From: CAWKGV01 sp963849305
Lineage (GTDB): Bacteria > Pseudomonadota > Alphaproteobacteria > Acetobacterales > Acetobacteraceae
DNA: 64,000 nt
Assembly: GCA_963849305.1 (NCBI GenBank)
Contig: CAWKGV010000004.1
Span: 62,001-126,000, forward strand
Direction: 5' to 3'
Below the pieces are notes generated by a model that was given only the letters and a program-made list of their open reading frames with translations, was not told where the DNA came from and did not search any database. This document shows, in pieces, positions 16,256 through 24,200 of the stretch (position 1 is its first letter; every line of letters begins with the position of its first letter). The position numbers and the translations under genes are program-made.

Positions 16256-18613
16256 TTAGGCCGCCGCCATCTTCCTCGGCGGGGTTTGCACGACAGGGGC
16301 AAGCTCGGGGGCACCGAAAGAGGCCGCGCGGCGATCGGCGATGGCCGGGCGATAGAGCGTGTCGCGCTGCTGCGGCACGCGGCCGATGGACCGGATCAGC
16401 GCCTCCATTGCCTCGGGCGGGAACTCCTGGCCGTGCTGGGTGCCGGCGGCGCGAGAGATGCTTTCGTTCATTAGCGTGCCGCCGAGATCGTTGGCACCCG
16501 CGTTCAGACAAAGCGTCGCGCCCTCCGGCCCCATCTTCACCCAGGACACCTGGACGTTGGTGATGTGCGGATGCAGCGCGAGGCGCGCGACCGCGTGCAT
16601 CAGCACCGCCTCGCGCAGGGTCGGCCCCTTGCGCGCGAGGCCGCGCAGATACATCGGCGCCTCCATATGCACGAACGGTAGCGGCACGAACTCGGTGAAG
16701 CCTCCCGTCTCACGCTGAAGATCGCGCAGCGCCAGCAGGTGCCGCGCCCAGGAGACGGGGCGCTCCATGTGGCCATACATGATGGTCGCGGTGGTGCGCA
16801 GTCCGAGACGGTGCGCGGCACGCACCACGGCGAGCCACTGCGCGGTGTTCACCTTGTCCGGCGCGATCACCGCGCGCACCTCGTCGTCGAGGATTTCCGC
16901 CGCCGTGCCGGGCAGCGTGCCGAGACCGGCGGCCTTCAGCTCGGCCAGGAACTCCGGCACCGGCTTGCCGAGCGTCGCGGCGCCCTGCGTGACCTCCAGC
17001 GGCGAGAAGGCGTGGATGTGCATTCCCGGCAGCACCGCCTTGATGGCGCGGCAGATGCCGAGATAGGTGGCACCGGTGTAATCGGGGTGGATGCCGCCTT
17101 GCAGGCAGACCTCGGTGGCGCCGCGATCCCAGGCCTCGATGGAACGGCGGACGATCTCGTCAAGGTCGAGGTCGTACGGCGTGCCGCGCAGCGCTTCGTG
17201 CGTCTTGCCCTTGGAGAAGGCGCAGAACTTACAACGGTAGTAACAGATATTGGTGTAATTGATGTTGCGGTTGACGACGTAGCGGACCACGTCGCCGCTG
17301 ACACCCCGGCGCAGCGCGTCGGCGGCCGCGACCACATGCTCGTAATCCGCATCGCGCGCGGCGAACAGGCGGACAATCTCGGGTTCGGCCAAGCTCTCGC
17401 CCGTGGTGGCCTTCGCGGTCGTCTCCGCCAGGCGCGGATCGACCGTGGCGAGCCTGGGCGCGCGGCGCCCCGGCACCACGATCAGCCCCGGCGCCCAGCT
17501 ATCCTCCCGTGCCCAGCCGTCGCTATCCATCGCCCGGCGGACATGCGTGGCGAGTGGCGGGGCAAGCCAGCGTTCCGCCGCGAACGCATATTCGGGATAG
17601 ACCGGCAGGCGCGGGACCAGCAGCTTGCCCGCGGCGGCGGTGCGTTCGGCCAAGGCTTCGATGGCGGGCCACGGCGCCTCGGGGTTGACGTGATCGGGCG
17701 TTACCGGGGAGACGCCGCCCCAATCGTCGATCCCGGCCGCGATCAGGCGCTCATAGACACCGGGCGAGAGGTTGGGCGGGGCCTGGATGTGCATCTCCGG
17801 CCCCAGGATCAGCCGGGCGGCGGCGATGCTCCAGGCGAGGTCGTCGAAATCGGGCTCCGGCGCGTTGGCTCGCTTGGTGTCGGGCTTGGCCCGGAAGTTC
17901 TGCACGATCACTTCCTGGATGTGGCCGTACGCACGGTGAAGGTCGCGGATGGCGAACAGCGCATCGAGCCGCTCGGCGCGCGTCTCGCCGATACCGATAA
18001 GGATGCCGGTGGTGAACGGCACGCGCAGCTCGCCGGCGAGCCGGATGGTTTCCAATCGTCGCTCCGGCAGCTTGTCCGGCGAGCCGAAATGCACCCCGCC
18101 CGGTTCGCACAGCTGCGCGCTCGTACTTTCCAGCATCACGCCCTGGCTCGCGGACACTTCGCGCAGTGCGGCGATTTCCTCGCGCGTCATCATGCCCGGG
18201 TTGACATGCGGCAACAGGCCGGTCTCGCGCAGGACCAGGGCGCACATCTCGCGCAGATAGGCGATGGTGCTGGGATGGCCCATCGCGGCAAGCGCCTCGG
18301 CCGCGGCGCGGTAGCGCAGTTCGGGCTTGTCGCCGAGGGTGAACAACGCCTCGGTGCAACCCGCCGCCGCGCCCGCGCGTGCGACCTCTAGCACCTGCTC
18401 GGGCGAGAGATAGGCGGGACGGCCGGCGCGCGGGCGCTCGGCGAAGGTGCAGTAATGGCAAACGTCGCGGCACAGCTTGGTGAGCGGGATGAACACCTTG
18501 CGCGAATAGGAGATCAGGCGGCCGTGGGCGGCGTCGCGCATCGCGGCGGCTTGCGCGGCTAGGTCCGGGAGCGGCGCTTGGAGCAGATGGGCAGTGAGGT
18601 GTTCGTCTGTCAT
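16256..18613 (-). CDS. fbiC: FO synthase, fused CofG-CofH (FbiC) radical SAM enzyme
   Basis: A 785-residue fusion that makes the deazaflavin FO from tyrosine and the flavin precursor 5-amino-6-ribitylaminouracil. Two radical-SAM modules are visible. The CofG-like half has C48-x3-C52-x2-C55 (CRDVCHYCTF), and the CofH-like half has NICYYRCKFCAF near residue 455, each able to bind a 4Fe-4S cluster. Fused FbiC is typical of actinobacteria and of scattered proteobacteria. It converges with cofC (88 bp apart), placing all F420 genes in one locus. Confidence 0.94.
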   Translation of the reverse strand: MTDEHLTAHLLQAPLPDLAAQAAAMRDAAHGRLISYSRKVFIPLTKLCRDVCHYCTFAERPRAGRPAYLSPEQVLEVARAGAAAGCTEALFTLGDKPELRYRAAAEALAAMGHPSTIAYLREMCALVLRETGLLPHVNPGMMTREEIAALREVSASQGVMLESTSAQLCEPGGVHFGSPDKLPERRLETIRLAGELRVPFTTGILIGIGETRAERLDALFAIRDLHRAYGHIQEVIVQNFRAKPDTKRANAPEPDFDDLAWSIAAARLILGPEMHIQAPPNLSPGVYERLIAAGIDDWGGVSPVTPDHVNPEAPWPAIEALAERTAAAGKLLVPRLPVYPEYAFAAERWLAPPLATHVRRAMDSDGWAREDSWAPGLIVVPGRRAPRLATVDPRLAETTAKATTGESLAEPEIVRLFAARDADYEHVVAAADALRRGVSGDVVRYVVNRNINYTNICYYRCKFCAFSKGKTHEALRGTPYDLDLDEIVRRSIEAWDRGATEVCLQGGIHPDYTGATYLGICRAIKAVLPGMHIHAFSPLEVTQGAATLGKPVPEFLAELKAAGLGTLPGTAAEILDDEVRAVIAPDKVNTAQWLAVVRAAHRLGLRTTATIMYGHMERPVSWARHLLALRDLQRETGGFTEFVPLPFVHMEAPMYLRGLARKGPTLREAVLMHAVARLALHPHITNVQVSWVKMGPEGATLCLNAGANDLGGTLMNESISRAAGTQHGQEFPPEAMEALIRSIGRVPQQRDTLYRPAIADRRAASFGAPELAPVVQTPPRKMAAA

Positions 18614-18645
18614 GTTGTTGGACTCATGGGGTTTGTTTGTGTGTT

Positions 18646-18733
18646 CGACCCCTCCCCCCGGCCCCCTTCCGCAAGGGGAGGGGGAGGAAGCGTACCTGCT
18701 CCCCTCCCTCTGTGGGAGGGATTGGGGGAGGGG
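18646..18733. repeat. GC-rich interspersed palindromic element, copy 2, with a second hairpin
   Basis: cccctccccccggccccctt and cgcaaggggagggggagg form an inverted repeat nearly identical to the copy at 13786. It is followed by cccctccctctgtgggaggg. It lies between fbiC and the LLM gene at 18734, both on the minus strand, and could attenuate or stabilise the transcript between them. Confidence 0.6.
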
Positions 18734-19684
18734 TCAGCCCCGCGCTATCGCGTCTTCGGCGAAGTGGTGCAGGCGTTCGAGCGTCTCTTCGATCGTCGGC
18801 GCTTGTAGCAGCAGGATGACGTCCTTCACCCCGACCCGTTCCAGCGCCGCCGCGTCTGCGCGCATCTCGGCCGCACTTCCGGTGAACATCATCCGCGCGC
18901 CGTCGGCATTGGTCTGCGGCGTCCAGCTCACCGGCTTGAACCAGAGCAAGGCGACCTCGATCGAGGCGGGGTCGCGGCCTTGCTGCTCGGCGGCGCGGGC
19001 GAGGCGGTCGATGCCGGCGGCGAGCCGCTCAGGGGTGTCGAACGGCGCCGCCTGATTGTGCGAGACCGGATACCAGGCGTCGCCGAATTGCGCGGTGCGG
19101 CGCAGCGCGGCTCCGCTCTCTCCGCCCACCCAGATCGGCACGCGCGGCTGCACGGGTTTCGGGCGAAAGATGACGTCGGCGGCGGCAACATGCGCCCCGC
19201 CGGTGGCCGGCGCGTCCTCGGTCCAGAGGGCTCGGAAGGCGGCGAGGTACTCGTCCGTGACCGCGCCGCGCTGCTCGAAGGGCGGCGCGCCGAGCTGGGC
19301 GAACTCCTCGCGCATCCAGCCGACGCCGACACCGGCGATCAATCGCCCGTTGGAAAGCACATCCACGGTGGCAAGCATCTTGGCGCCGACGATGGCCGGC
19401 CGGTACGGCACCACGATCACCGATGGCAACAGCCTGATCCGTTCCGTGCAAGCGGCCAGGAAACAAAGTGTGCCGAGAACGTCGAGGCATTCGCCTGTTT
19501 GCGCGCCGACCCAGATCCCGTCCTCGGTGTACGGATAGCGCGTGTCCACGTCGCGCGGGAGGATCAGCCGATCCGGCACGCCGATCACCGAATAGCCGAG
19601 CGCCTCGGCTCGTCGCGCGCAGGCGATCAGGTTGGCGCGGGAGGTCAGGCACCCGCGCGTGCCGATATGGATGCCGAACTCCAT
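18734..19684 (-). CDS. LLM-class F420-dependent oxidoreductase
   Basis: A 316-residue luciferase-like monooxygenase-fold protein (TIGR03619-like). It shows GVPDRLILPRDVDTRYPYTEDG at the N-terminus, GVGVGWMREEFAQLGAPPFE and PIWVGGESGAALRRTAQFGDAW, all typical of F420-binding LLM enzymes. The substrate is unknown. It is divergent from its paralogue at 19762, with 77 bp between them, and sits directly downstream of fbiC-side repeats. The location in the F420 locus supports F420 and not FMN as cofactor. Confidence 0.86.
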   Translation of the reverse strand: MEFGIHIGTRGCLTSRANLIACARRAEALGYSVIGVPDRLILPRDVDTRYPYTEDGIWVGAQTGECLDVLGTLCFLAACTERIRLLPSVIVVPYRPAIVGAKMLATVDVLSNGRLIAGVGVGWMREEFAQLGAPPFEQRGAVTDEYLAAFRALWTEDAPATGGAHVAAADVIFRPKPVQPRVPIWVGGESGAALRRTAQFGDAWYPVSHNQAAPFDTPERLAAGIDRLARAAEQQGRDPASIEVALLWFKPVSWTPQTNADGARMMFTGSAAEMRADAAALERVGVKDVILLLQAPTIEETLERLHHFAEDAIARG

Positions 19685-19761
19685 CGCTCCCCCTAGCGGG
19701 CTCGTCGCGGCGGCATCCTGTGGTAACGTCGGCGGCGACGCAATCCACGTGGGAGGAACAA

Positions 19762-20715
19762 ATGCAGATCGGGTGCAGCGCGCCGACCAGCGGCCCCTTG
19801 ACCGACCCCGACAGCATCGCCCGCATCGCCACCGAAGCGGAAATGCTCGGTTTCGACTACGTCACGGTCAGCGACCATATCGTGATCCCGAAGGATATCT
19901 CCTCGCGCTACCCCTACTCCGATACGGGCGAGTTCCCATCGGGCGCGCTGGCCGACCGGCACGAGCAACTCATGACAGGGATGTTCATCGCGGCCAAGAC
20001 CTCCAAGCTGCGGATCGTCACGTCGGTGATGGTGGTGCCGCATCGCCCGGCGGTGCTGACCGCGAAGCTGCTGGCCACGCTCGATGTCCTGTCCAGAGGA
20101 CGGCTAACCTTGGGCATCGGCGCGGGCTGGATGCGCGAGGAGTTCGAGGCGGTGGGCACGCCGCCGTTCGATGAGCGCGGCGCGGTGACGGACGAATACA
20201 TGATGGCCTGCAAGGCGCTGTGGGAGCAGGAGACGCCGCGCTTCGAGGGCAAGTACGCAAACTTTTCCAATATCCTGTTCGCGCCGAAGCCGGTGCAGAA
20301 GCCGATCCCGATCTGGGTCGGCGGCGAGAGCGGCCCGGCGATGCGGCGGGCTGCGAAATACGCGGACGGATGGTACCCGATCGGCACCAACCCGCAATTC
20401 CCGATGGACACGCTGACGCGGTTCAAGGCGGGCGTCGCGAAACTGCGCGGACTGACCGAGAAAGCGGGGCGCGATCCGGGGAAGATGACGCTCGCATACC
20501 GCGTCTCGGCTCATCCGGCCGCGCAGCCCAAGGGCACGGTCGACGGCGAACGCAAGCTGTTCACCGGGGGAACGGCCGACTACGCGGGCGACATCAGCGC
20601 GCTGGCCGAGACGGGCGTGGCCTCGTTCGATTTCGGCCTGTTCGGTCCGACGCTCGCGGCCACGCTCGACAACATGCGCCGCTTCCGCGACGACGTGATC
20701 GCGAAGGTCCGTTGA
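19762..20715 (+). CDS. LLM-class F420-dependent oxidoreductase, paralogue
   Basis: A 317-residue paralogue of the divergent neighbour. It shares VSDHIVIPKDISSRYPYSDTG, GIGAGWMREEFEAVGTPPFD and IPIWVGGESGPAMRRAAKYA. The ATG at 19762 has gggagga 6 bases upstream, which fixes the start within a frame open much further. The substrate is unknown. It is followed 2 bp later by another LLM enzyme. Confidence 0.88.
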   Translation: MQIGCSAPTSGPLTDPDSIARIATEAEMLGFDYVTVSDHIVIPKDISSRYPYSDTGEFPSGALADRHEQLMTGMFIAAKTSKLRIVTSVMVVPHRPAVLTAKLLATLDVLSRGRLTLGIGAGWMREEFEAVGTPPFDERGAVTDEYMMACKALWEQETPRFEGKYANFSNILFAPKPVQKPIPIWVGGESGPAMRRAAKYADGWYPIGTNPQFPMDTLTRFKAGVAKLRGLTEKAGRDPGKMTLAYRVSAHPAAQPKGTVDGERKLFTGGTADYAGDISALAETGVASFDFGLFGPTLAATLDNMRRFRDDVIAKVR

Positions 20716-20717
20716 CC

Positions 20718-21758
20718 ATGCAGCTTGGAATGACGGTGGACATGTCGGGGCCGCATCCGGCGCTCGACATGGACCGCGTGCTGGAGGCCGAGCGGCTCGG
20801 CTTCAGCCAGGTCTGGACCGGCGAGGCATACAGTACCGATGCGGTGACACCCGTGACGTGGGTATTGGCGCGCACCACGCGGATTAAGGCGGGCACGGGC
20901 ATTATGCAGATCCCCGCGCGCACGCCGGCTTGCGCGGCGATGACGGCGATCGCGTTGCAGGCACTCTCGGGCAACCGGTTTCTGTGCGGGGTCGGCGTCT
21001 CCGGCCCGCAAGTGGTGGAGGGGTGGCATGGCGTGCCGTTCGGCAAGCCGATGCTGCGCACCAAGGAATATATCGCGATCATCAAGCAGGTGCTGGAGCG
21101 CAAGAGGCCGCTGGAGTTCCACGGCGCGCACTACGATATTCCGTATGCTGGGTCGGATGCGACCGGACTCGGCAAGCCGCTGCGCAGCATCGCGCACGGC
21201 AATCCGGAGTTGAAGTTCTACACCGCCTCTATCACCCCGGCCGGGTTGCGTACCGCCGGGGAGGCGGCGGACGGGGTGCTGCCGATCTTCTACTCGCCCG
21301 AGCAGCCGGACATCGTGACGGCGCCGATCCTGGAGGGGATGCGCAAGGCGGGGCGGCCGGCGACGCTGGATGGCTTCGATGTGGCCCCCTATGTGCGCGT
21401 TAAAATGGGGCCGGATATCACGGCCTGCCGCGACGCGATCAGGCCGGAGCTGGCGCTCTATATAGGCGGGATGGGGGCGCGGACCAAGAACTTCTACAAC
21501 GATGTCGCGCGCAAGCTTGGCTACGAGGGTGCGGCGAAGACGATCCAGGATTTGTACCTGGACGGCAAGAAGGCCGAGGCCGCGGCCGCAGTGCCGGACG
21601 CGTTGGTGGACGAGATTTCGCTGGTGGGCCCGGCCGAGCGCATCCGCGACCGGCTGGCGATGTGGAAGCAAGTCGCGAACGATCGCCATGTCGGGACGAT
21701 GGTGCTGAAGGGGGCGAGCATCGAGGTGATGCGGGTGGTTGCCGAGGCGGTCCTCTGA
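20718..21758 (+). CDS. LLM-class flavin/F420 oxidoreductase, more distant (Mer-like)
   Basis: A 346-residue LLM protein from a different subgroup: MQLGMTVDMSGPHPALDMDR, WTGEAYSTDAVTPVTWVLA, GVGVSGPQVVEGWHGVPFGK. The last resembles the region of methylene-tetrahydromethanopterin reductase-like LLM proteins. The ATG follows the previous stop by 2 bp, so the two are co-transcribed. The substrate is unknown. Confidence 0.85.
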   Translation: MQLGMTVDMSGPHPALDMDRVLEAERLGFSQVWTGEAYSTDAVTPVTWVLARTTRIKAGTGIMQIPARTPACAAMTAIALQALSGNRFLCGVGVSGPQVVEGWHGVPFGKPMLRTKEYIAIIKQVLERKRPLEFHGAHYDIPYAGSDATGLGKPLRSIAHGNPELKFYTASITPAGLRTAGEAADGVLPIFYSPEQPDIVTAPILEGMRKAGRPATLDGFDVAPYVRVKMGPDITACRDAIRPELALYIGGMGARTKNFYNDVARKLGYEGAAKTIQDLYLDGKKAEAAAAVPDALVDEISLVGPAERIRDRLAMWKQVANDRHVGTMVLKGASIEVMRVVAEAVL

Positions 21759-22032
21759 GAACTCGTAGGGCTGATGCTCGGCGCTTTCTAATGCAAGGGG
21801 ATGGCAGCAGTGCAGAGTCGCTCACAATGCGTCATTAAGAGCCGCCCCAACTCGCTGTTGAGCGATACAGGGAGGAGTTCCCCATGAGGCTATGATCAAA
21901 GTGAGAAGCTCCCGTTTTGTTGTTCAAGGAACTGGTCACCGACTTATTCTGACCGGAACTGTATCCAAAGTTAGCTGTTGGATCATGAGTCGATGAGTGA
22001 GGACGCTCCATCGAGCCAAGGAGACAGCAGTT

Positions 22033-22818
22033 ATGTACGCCAAAAGAGTCAGTTTGCTCGCAGCAGTTGTAGCGCTCGCCTCCGGTTCGCTTAGCGACGG
22101 CACCGCCACCGCACAGCCAGCTGCGAAACAACTTGGTCGAACGACCGCAAGAGAGTTGAAGCAGCTTGGCTCCCCCGGTGAATACCAATTGTTTTCTGAC
22201 TTCCTGATGAGGGATCAGCTTGGCGTTCCTAACAAGCAACAGTTATTTATCGATTTCCTAAGTTGGAGGAAGACTGGTCGGGTAGAACGATCGCCCTTCC
22301 TGAAAGTAGACTCAACTTATATACAACGGCCAGAGGATTGGGATACATTCGACATGCCAAGCTCGAAGCCCATCAACCCCCCAAAAATTCGCTTGCACAC
22401 GACCCCTAAAGCACTGAACGAGCACTCGACAAGCTCAAAGCCGATCCGCCAATCTCGCTTGCATGCTGCTGGTCGGCCTGAAGTAGTTTCGCTCGCGACA
22501 GATGAGAACGCATCCGCTAATCATTTTCTCCGCGATGCCCAGACAGAAGTGCAGGAACATGAGACTGGTGCAGCGCAGGTGTCCTTGGAGGAAGCGGAAA
22601 CTCGGGTCCTGAACACTACGACCGGTGACCGGAGCCAGAGGCGTGATGCAATCGAGGAAGCACGCGAGGCGTTAGGCCATGTGAGATACTTGCGTCCAGA
22701 TATGACCCAGGCAAGTGATATGATTGAGCAGGCAATGTCTAAAAGTGAGATGTCATCCGTTTCCACTGGGTCGCATACGATTCCGGTCGCGGGGCACACG
22801 TCTCCAAACCAGGAGTGA
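22033..22818 (+). CDS. Secreted protein of unknown function with internal repeats
   Basis: A 261-residue protein not recognised. A signal peptide is clear (hydrophobic residues 7-18, cleavage near TATA-QP at 27/28). Two 15-residue units, QLGSPGEYQLFSDFL (44-58) and QLGVPNKQQLFIDFL (62-76), repeat with an 18-residue period. SSKPINPPKIRLH (110-122) and SSKPIRQSRLH (134-144) repeat again. The C-terminus is helical and Glu-rich. ATG 22033 has aaggag 9 bases before it. Base composition is clearly lower in GC than its neighbours, suggesting acquisition. Confidence 0.65.
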   Translation: MYAKRVSLLAAVVALASGSLSDGTATAQPAAKQLGRTTARELKQLGSPGEYQLFSDFLMRDQLGVPNKQQLFIDFLSWRKTGRVERSPFLKVDSTYIQRPEDWDTFDMPSSKPINPPKIRLHTTPKALNEHSTSSKPIRQSRLHAAGRPEVVSLATDENASANHFLRDAQTEVQEHETGAAQVSLEEAETRVLNTTTGDRSQRRDAIEEAREALGHVRYLRPDMTQASDMIEQAMSKSEMSSVSTGSHTIPVAGHTSPNQE

Positions 22819-23123
22819 CGCTTCGCAGCACAACTCGGTAGCGGACCTGCTGAAGGTCTGACATAGGTCGAACTCGACGGTAGCCCGTCCGCGGCCGGAC
22901 GATCCGTCTCACGGAGCGCCCGCGCAGTCACGGCGATCGTGTGTCAGGCGCCTCCTTGGTCTCACGCAATGTGCGCCGGAAAGGGACTCTATTGCGCGTC
23001 GGATGCCGCATCAGTGCCCGCCGCTAAAGGTATCACTCACGTGATAACGTGATAAAGGGCCGCACCGGGCAACCTTCGCGGATACGAGCCGTTCTGGCGC
23101 GTGAACCAGAAAGGCCCGTCGCC
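22819..23123. other. Intergenic stretch with one inverted repeat
   Basis: No gene is supported. The only structure noted is TATCAC-TCAC-GTGATA at 23031-23046, followed at once by another ACGTGATA. An in-frame GTG at 23049 could extend the following SDR gene upstream into this stretch. Confidence 0.5.
23031..23046. promoter_or_regulatory. Inverted repeat upstream of the SDR gene
   Basis: TATCAC-TCAC-GTGATA is a 6-4-6 inverted repeat, with the right arm partly repeated as ACGTGATA at 23047-23054. It may be an operator for the SDR-GH15 pair. No regulator gene is adjacent. Confidence 0.35.
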
Positions 23124-24191
23124 GTGGCAAAAGTTGTCGTTGTGACCGGCGCGCGCGCCGGCGTTGGTCGCGCGACCGCGATCGAGTTTGCCAAAAACGG
23201 CTGTGATGTCGCGCTTTTGGCGCGCGAGCCGGATGGATTGGAGCGCGCGGCGCAACAGCTCCGCACATTCGGGGTGCGGGCGCTGCCGATTCCGACCGAC
23301 GTGGCGGATGCGGCGGCGGTGGACGCGGCGGCGAGCCGGACGGAGGAGGAGCTGGGGCCAATTGACGTTTGGGTGAACGTGGCGTTGGGCACCGTGTTCG
23401 CGCCGCTGCACGAGATCACGCCCGAGGAATACGAGCGTGCCACCAAGGTCACCTATCTCGGTCAGGTCTTCGGAACCATGTCCGCGCTCAAGCGGATGCG
23501 CGCGCGCGACTCCGGGGCGATCGTGAATGTCAGCTCGGCGCTGGCCTATCGGTCGGTTCCGCTGCAATCGGCCTATTGCGGGGCGAAATCCGCGATCCGG
23601 GGCTTTACCGACAGCGTGCGATCGGAGCTGATCCACGACAAGAAGAACATTCATCTGACATTGGTGGACTTGCCAGCGGTCAACACGCCGCAATTTGATT
23701 GGGCGTTGAACAAGATGGGGCGGAAGGCCCGGCCTGTGGCGCCGGTGTTTCAGCCGGAGGTTCCGGCGCGCGCCATCTATTTCGCGGCTTTCAACAAGCG
23801 CCGCGAGATCTGGGTCGGCTTCCCGACAGTGATGGCGATCGTGGGGAATCAGGTCGCGCCCGGATTGCTCGACCATTACCTGGCAAGGGCGGGGTACAAG
23901 GGCCAGCTCACCAACGAGCCGCATTCGGACGATGCACCGAACAACCTATTCCAGCCGGTGGCCGGCGACTATGGGGCGCACGGGCGTTTCGACCAGCAAT
24001 CGAAGAGCATGAGCTGGGAGTTCTTCACCGATCGCCATCGTAACGCGATCATGGCCGGCATTCTCGCGCTGACGCTTGCCGGGATCGGCTTCGCCTGGCG
24101 CGATGCGCTTGGATTCACCGTGAACGGCCGACGCGAGAAGGATACTCTTCAGCGGGCCGCGTGGCGACTGCTGTTCCGCAGGCTGCGATGA
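23124..24191 (+). CDS. Short-chain dehydrogenase/reductase with C-terminal membrane segment
   Basis: About 355 residues. The cofactor motif is TGARAGVGRATA, and the active site shows NVSSALAYRSVPLQSAYCGAK with Ser, Tyr and Lys in place. After the SDR core an extension of roughly 100 residues ends in a membrane segment (IMAGILALTLAGIGFAW) and a basic tail, so the protein is probably anchored at the inner membrane. GTG 23124 is chosen because the fold starts there; GTG 23049 is possible. The stop is 9 bp before the GH15 gene, and the pairing suggests one operon. The substrate is unknown. Confidence 0.82.
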   Translation: MAKVVVVTGARAGVGRATAIEFAKNGCDVALLAREPDGLERAAQQLRTFGVRALPIPTDVADAAAVDAAASRTEEELGPIDVWVNVALGTVFAPLHEITPEEYERATKVTYLGQVFGTMSALKRMRARDSGAIVNVSSALAYRSVPLQSAYCGAKSAIRGFTDSVRSELIHDKKNIHLTLVDLPAVNTPQFDWALNKMGRKARPVAPVFQPEVPARAIYFAAFNKRREIWVGFPTVMAIVGNQVAPGLLDHYLARAGYKGQLTNEPHSDDAPNNLFQPVAGDYGAHGRFDQQSKSMSWEFFTDRHRNAIMAGILALTLAGIGFAWRDALGFTVNGRREKDTLQRAAWRLLFRRLR

Positions 24192-24200
24192 GGCGGAGAG

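Noticed and set aside
16739..18391. 550-codon open frame opposite fbiC
   Set aside because: Antisense shadow in high-GC DNA; the fbiC strand has unmistakable radical-SAM motifs.
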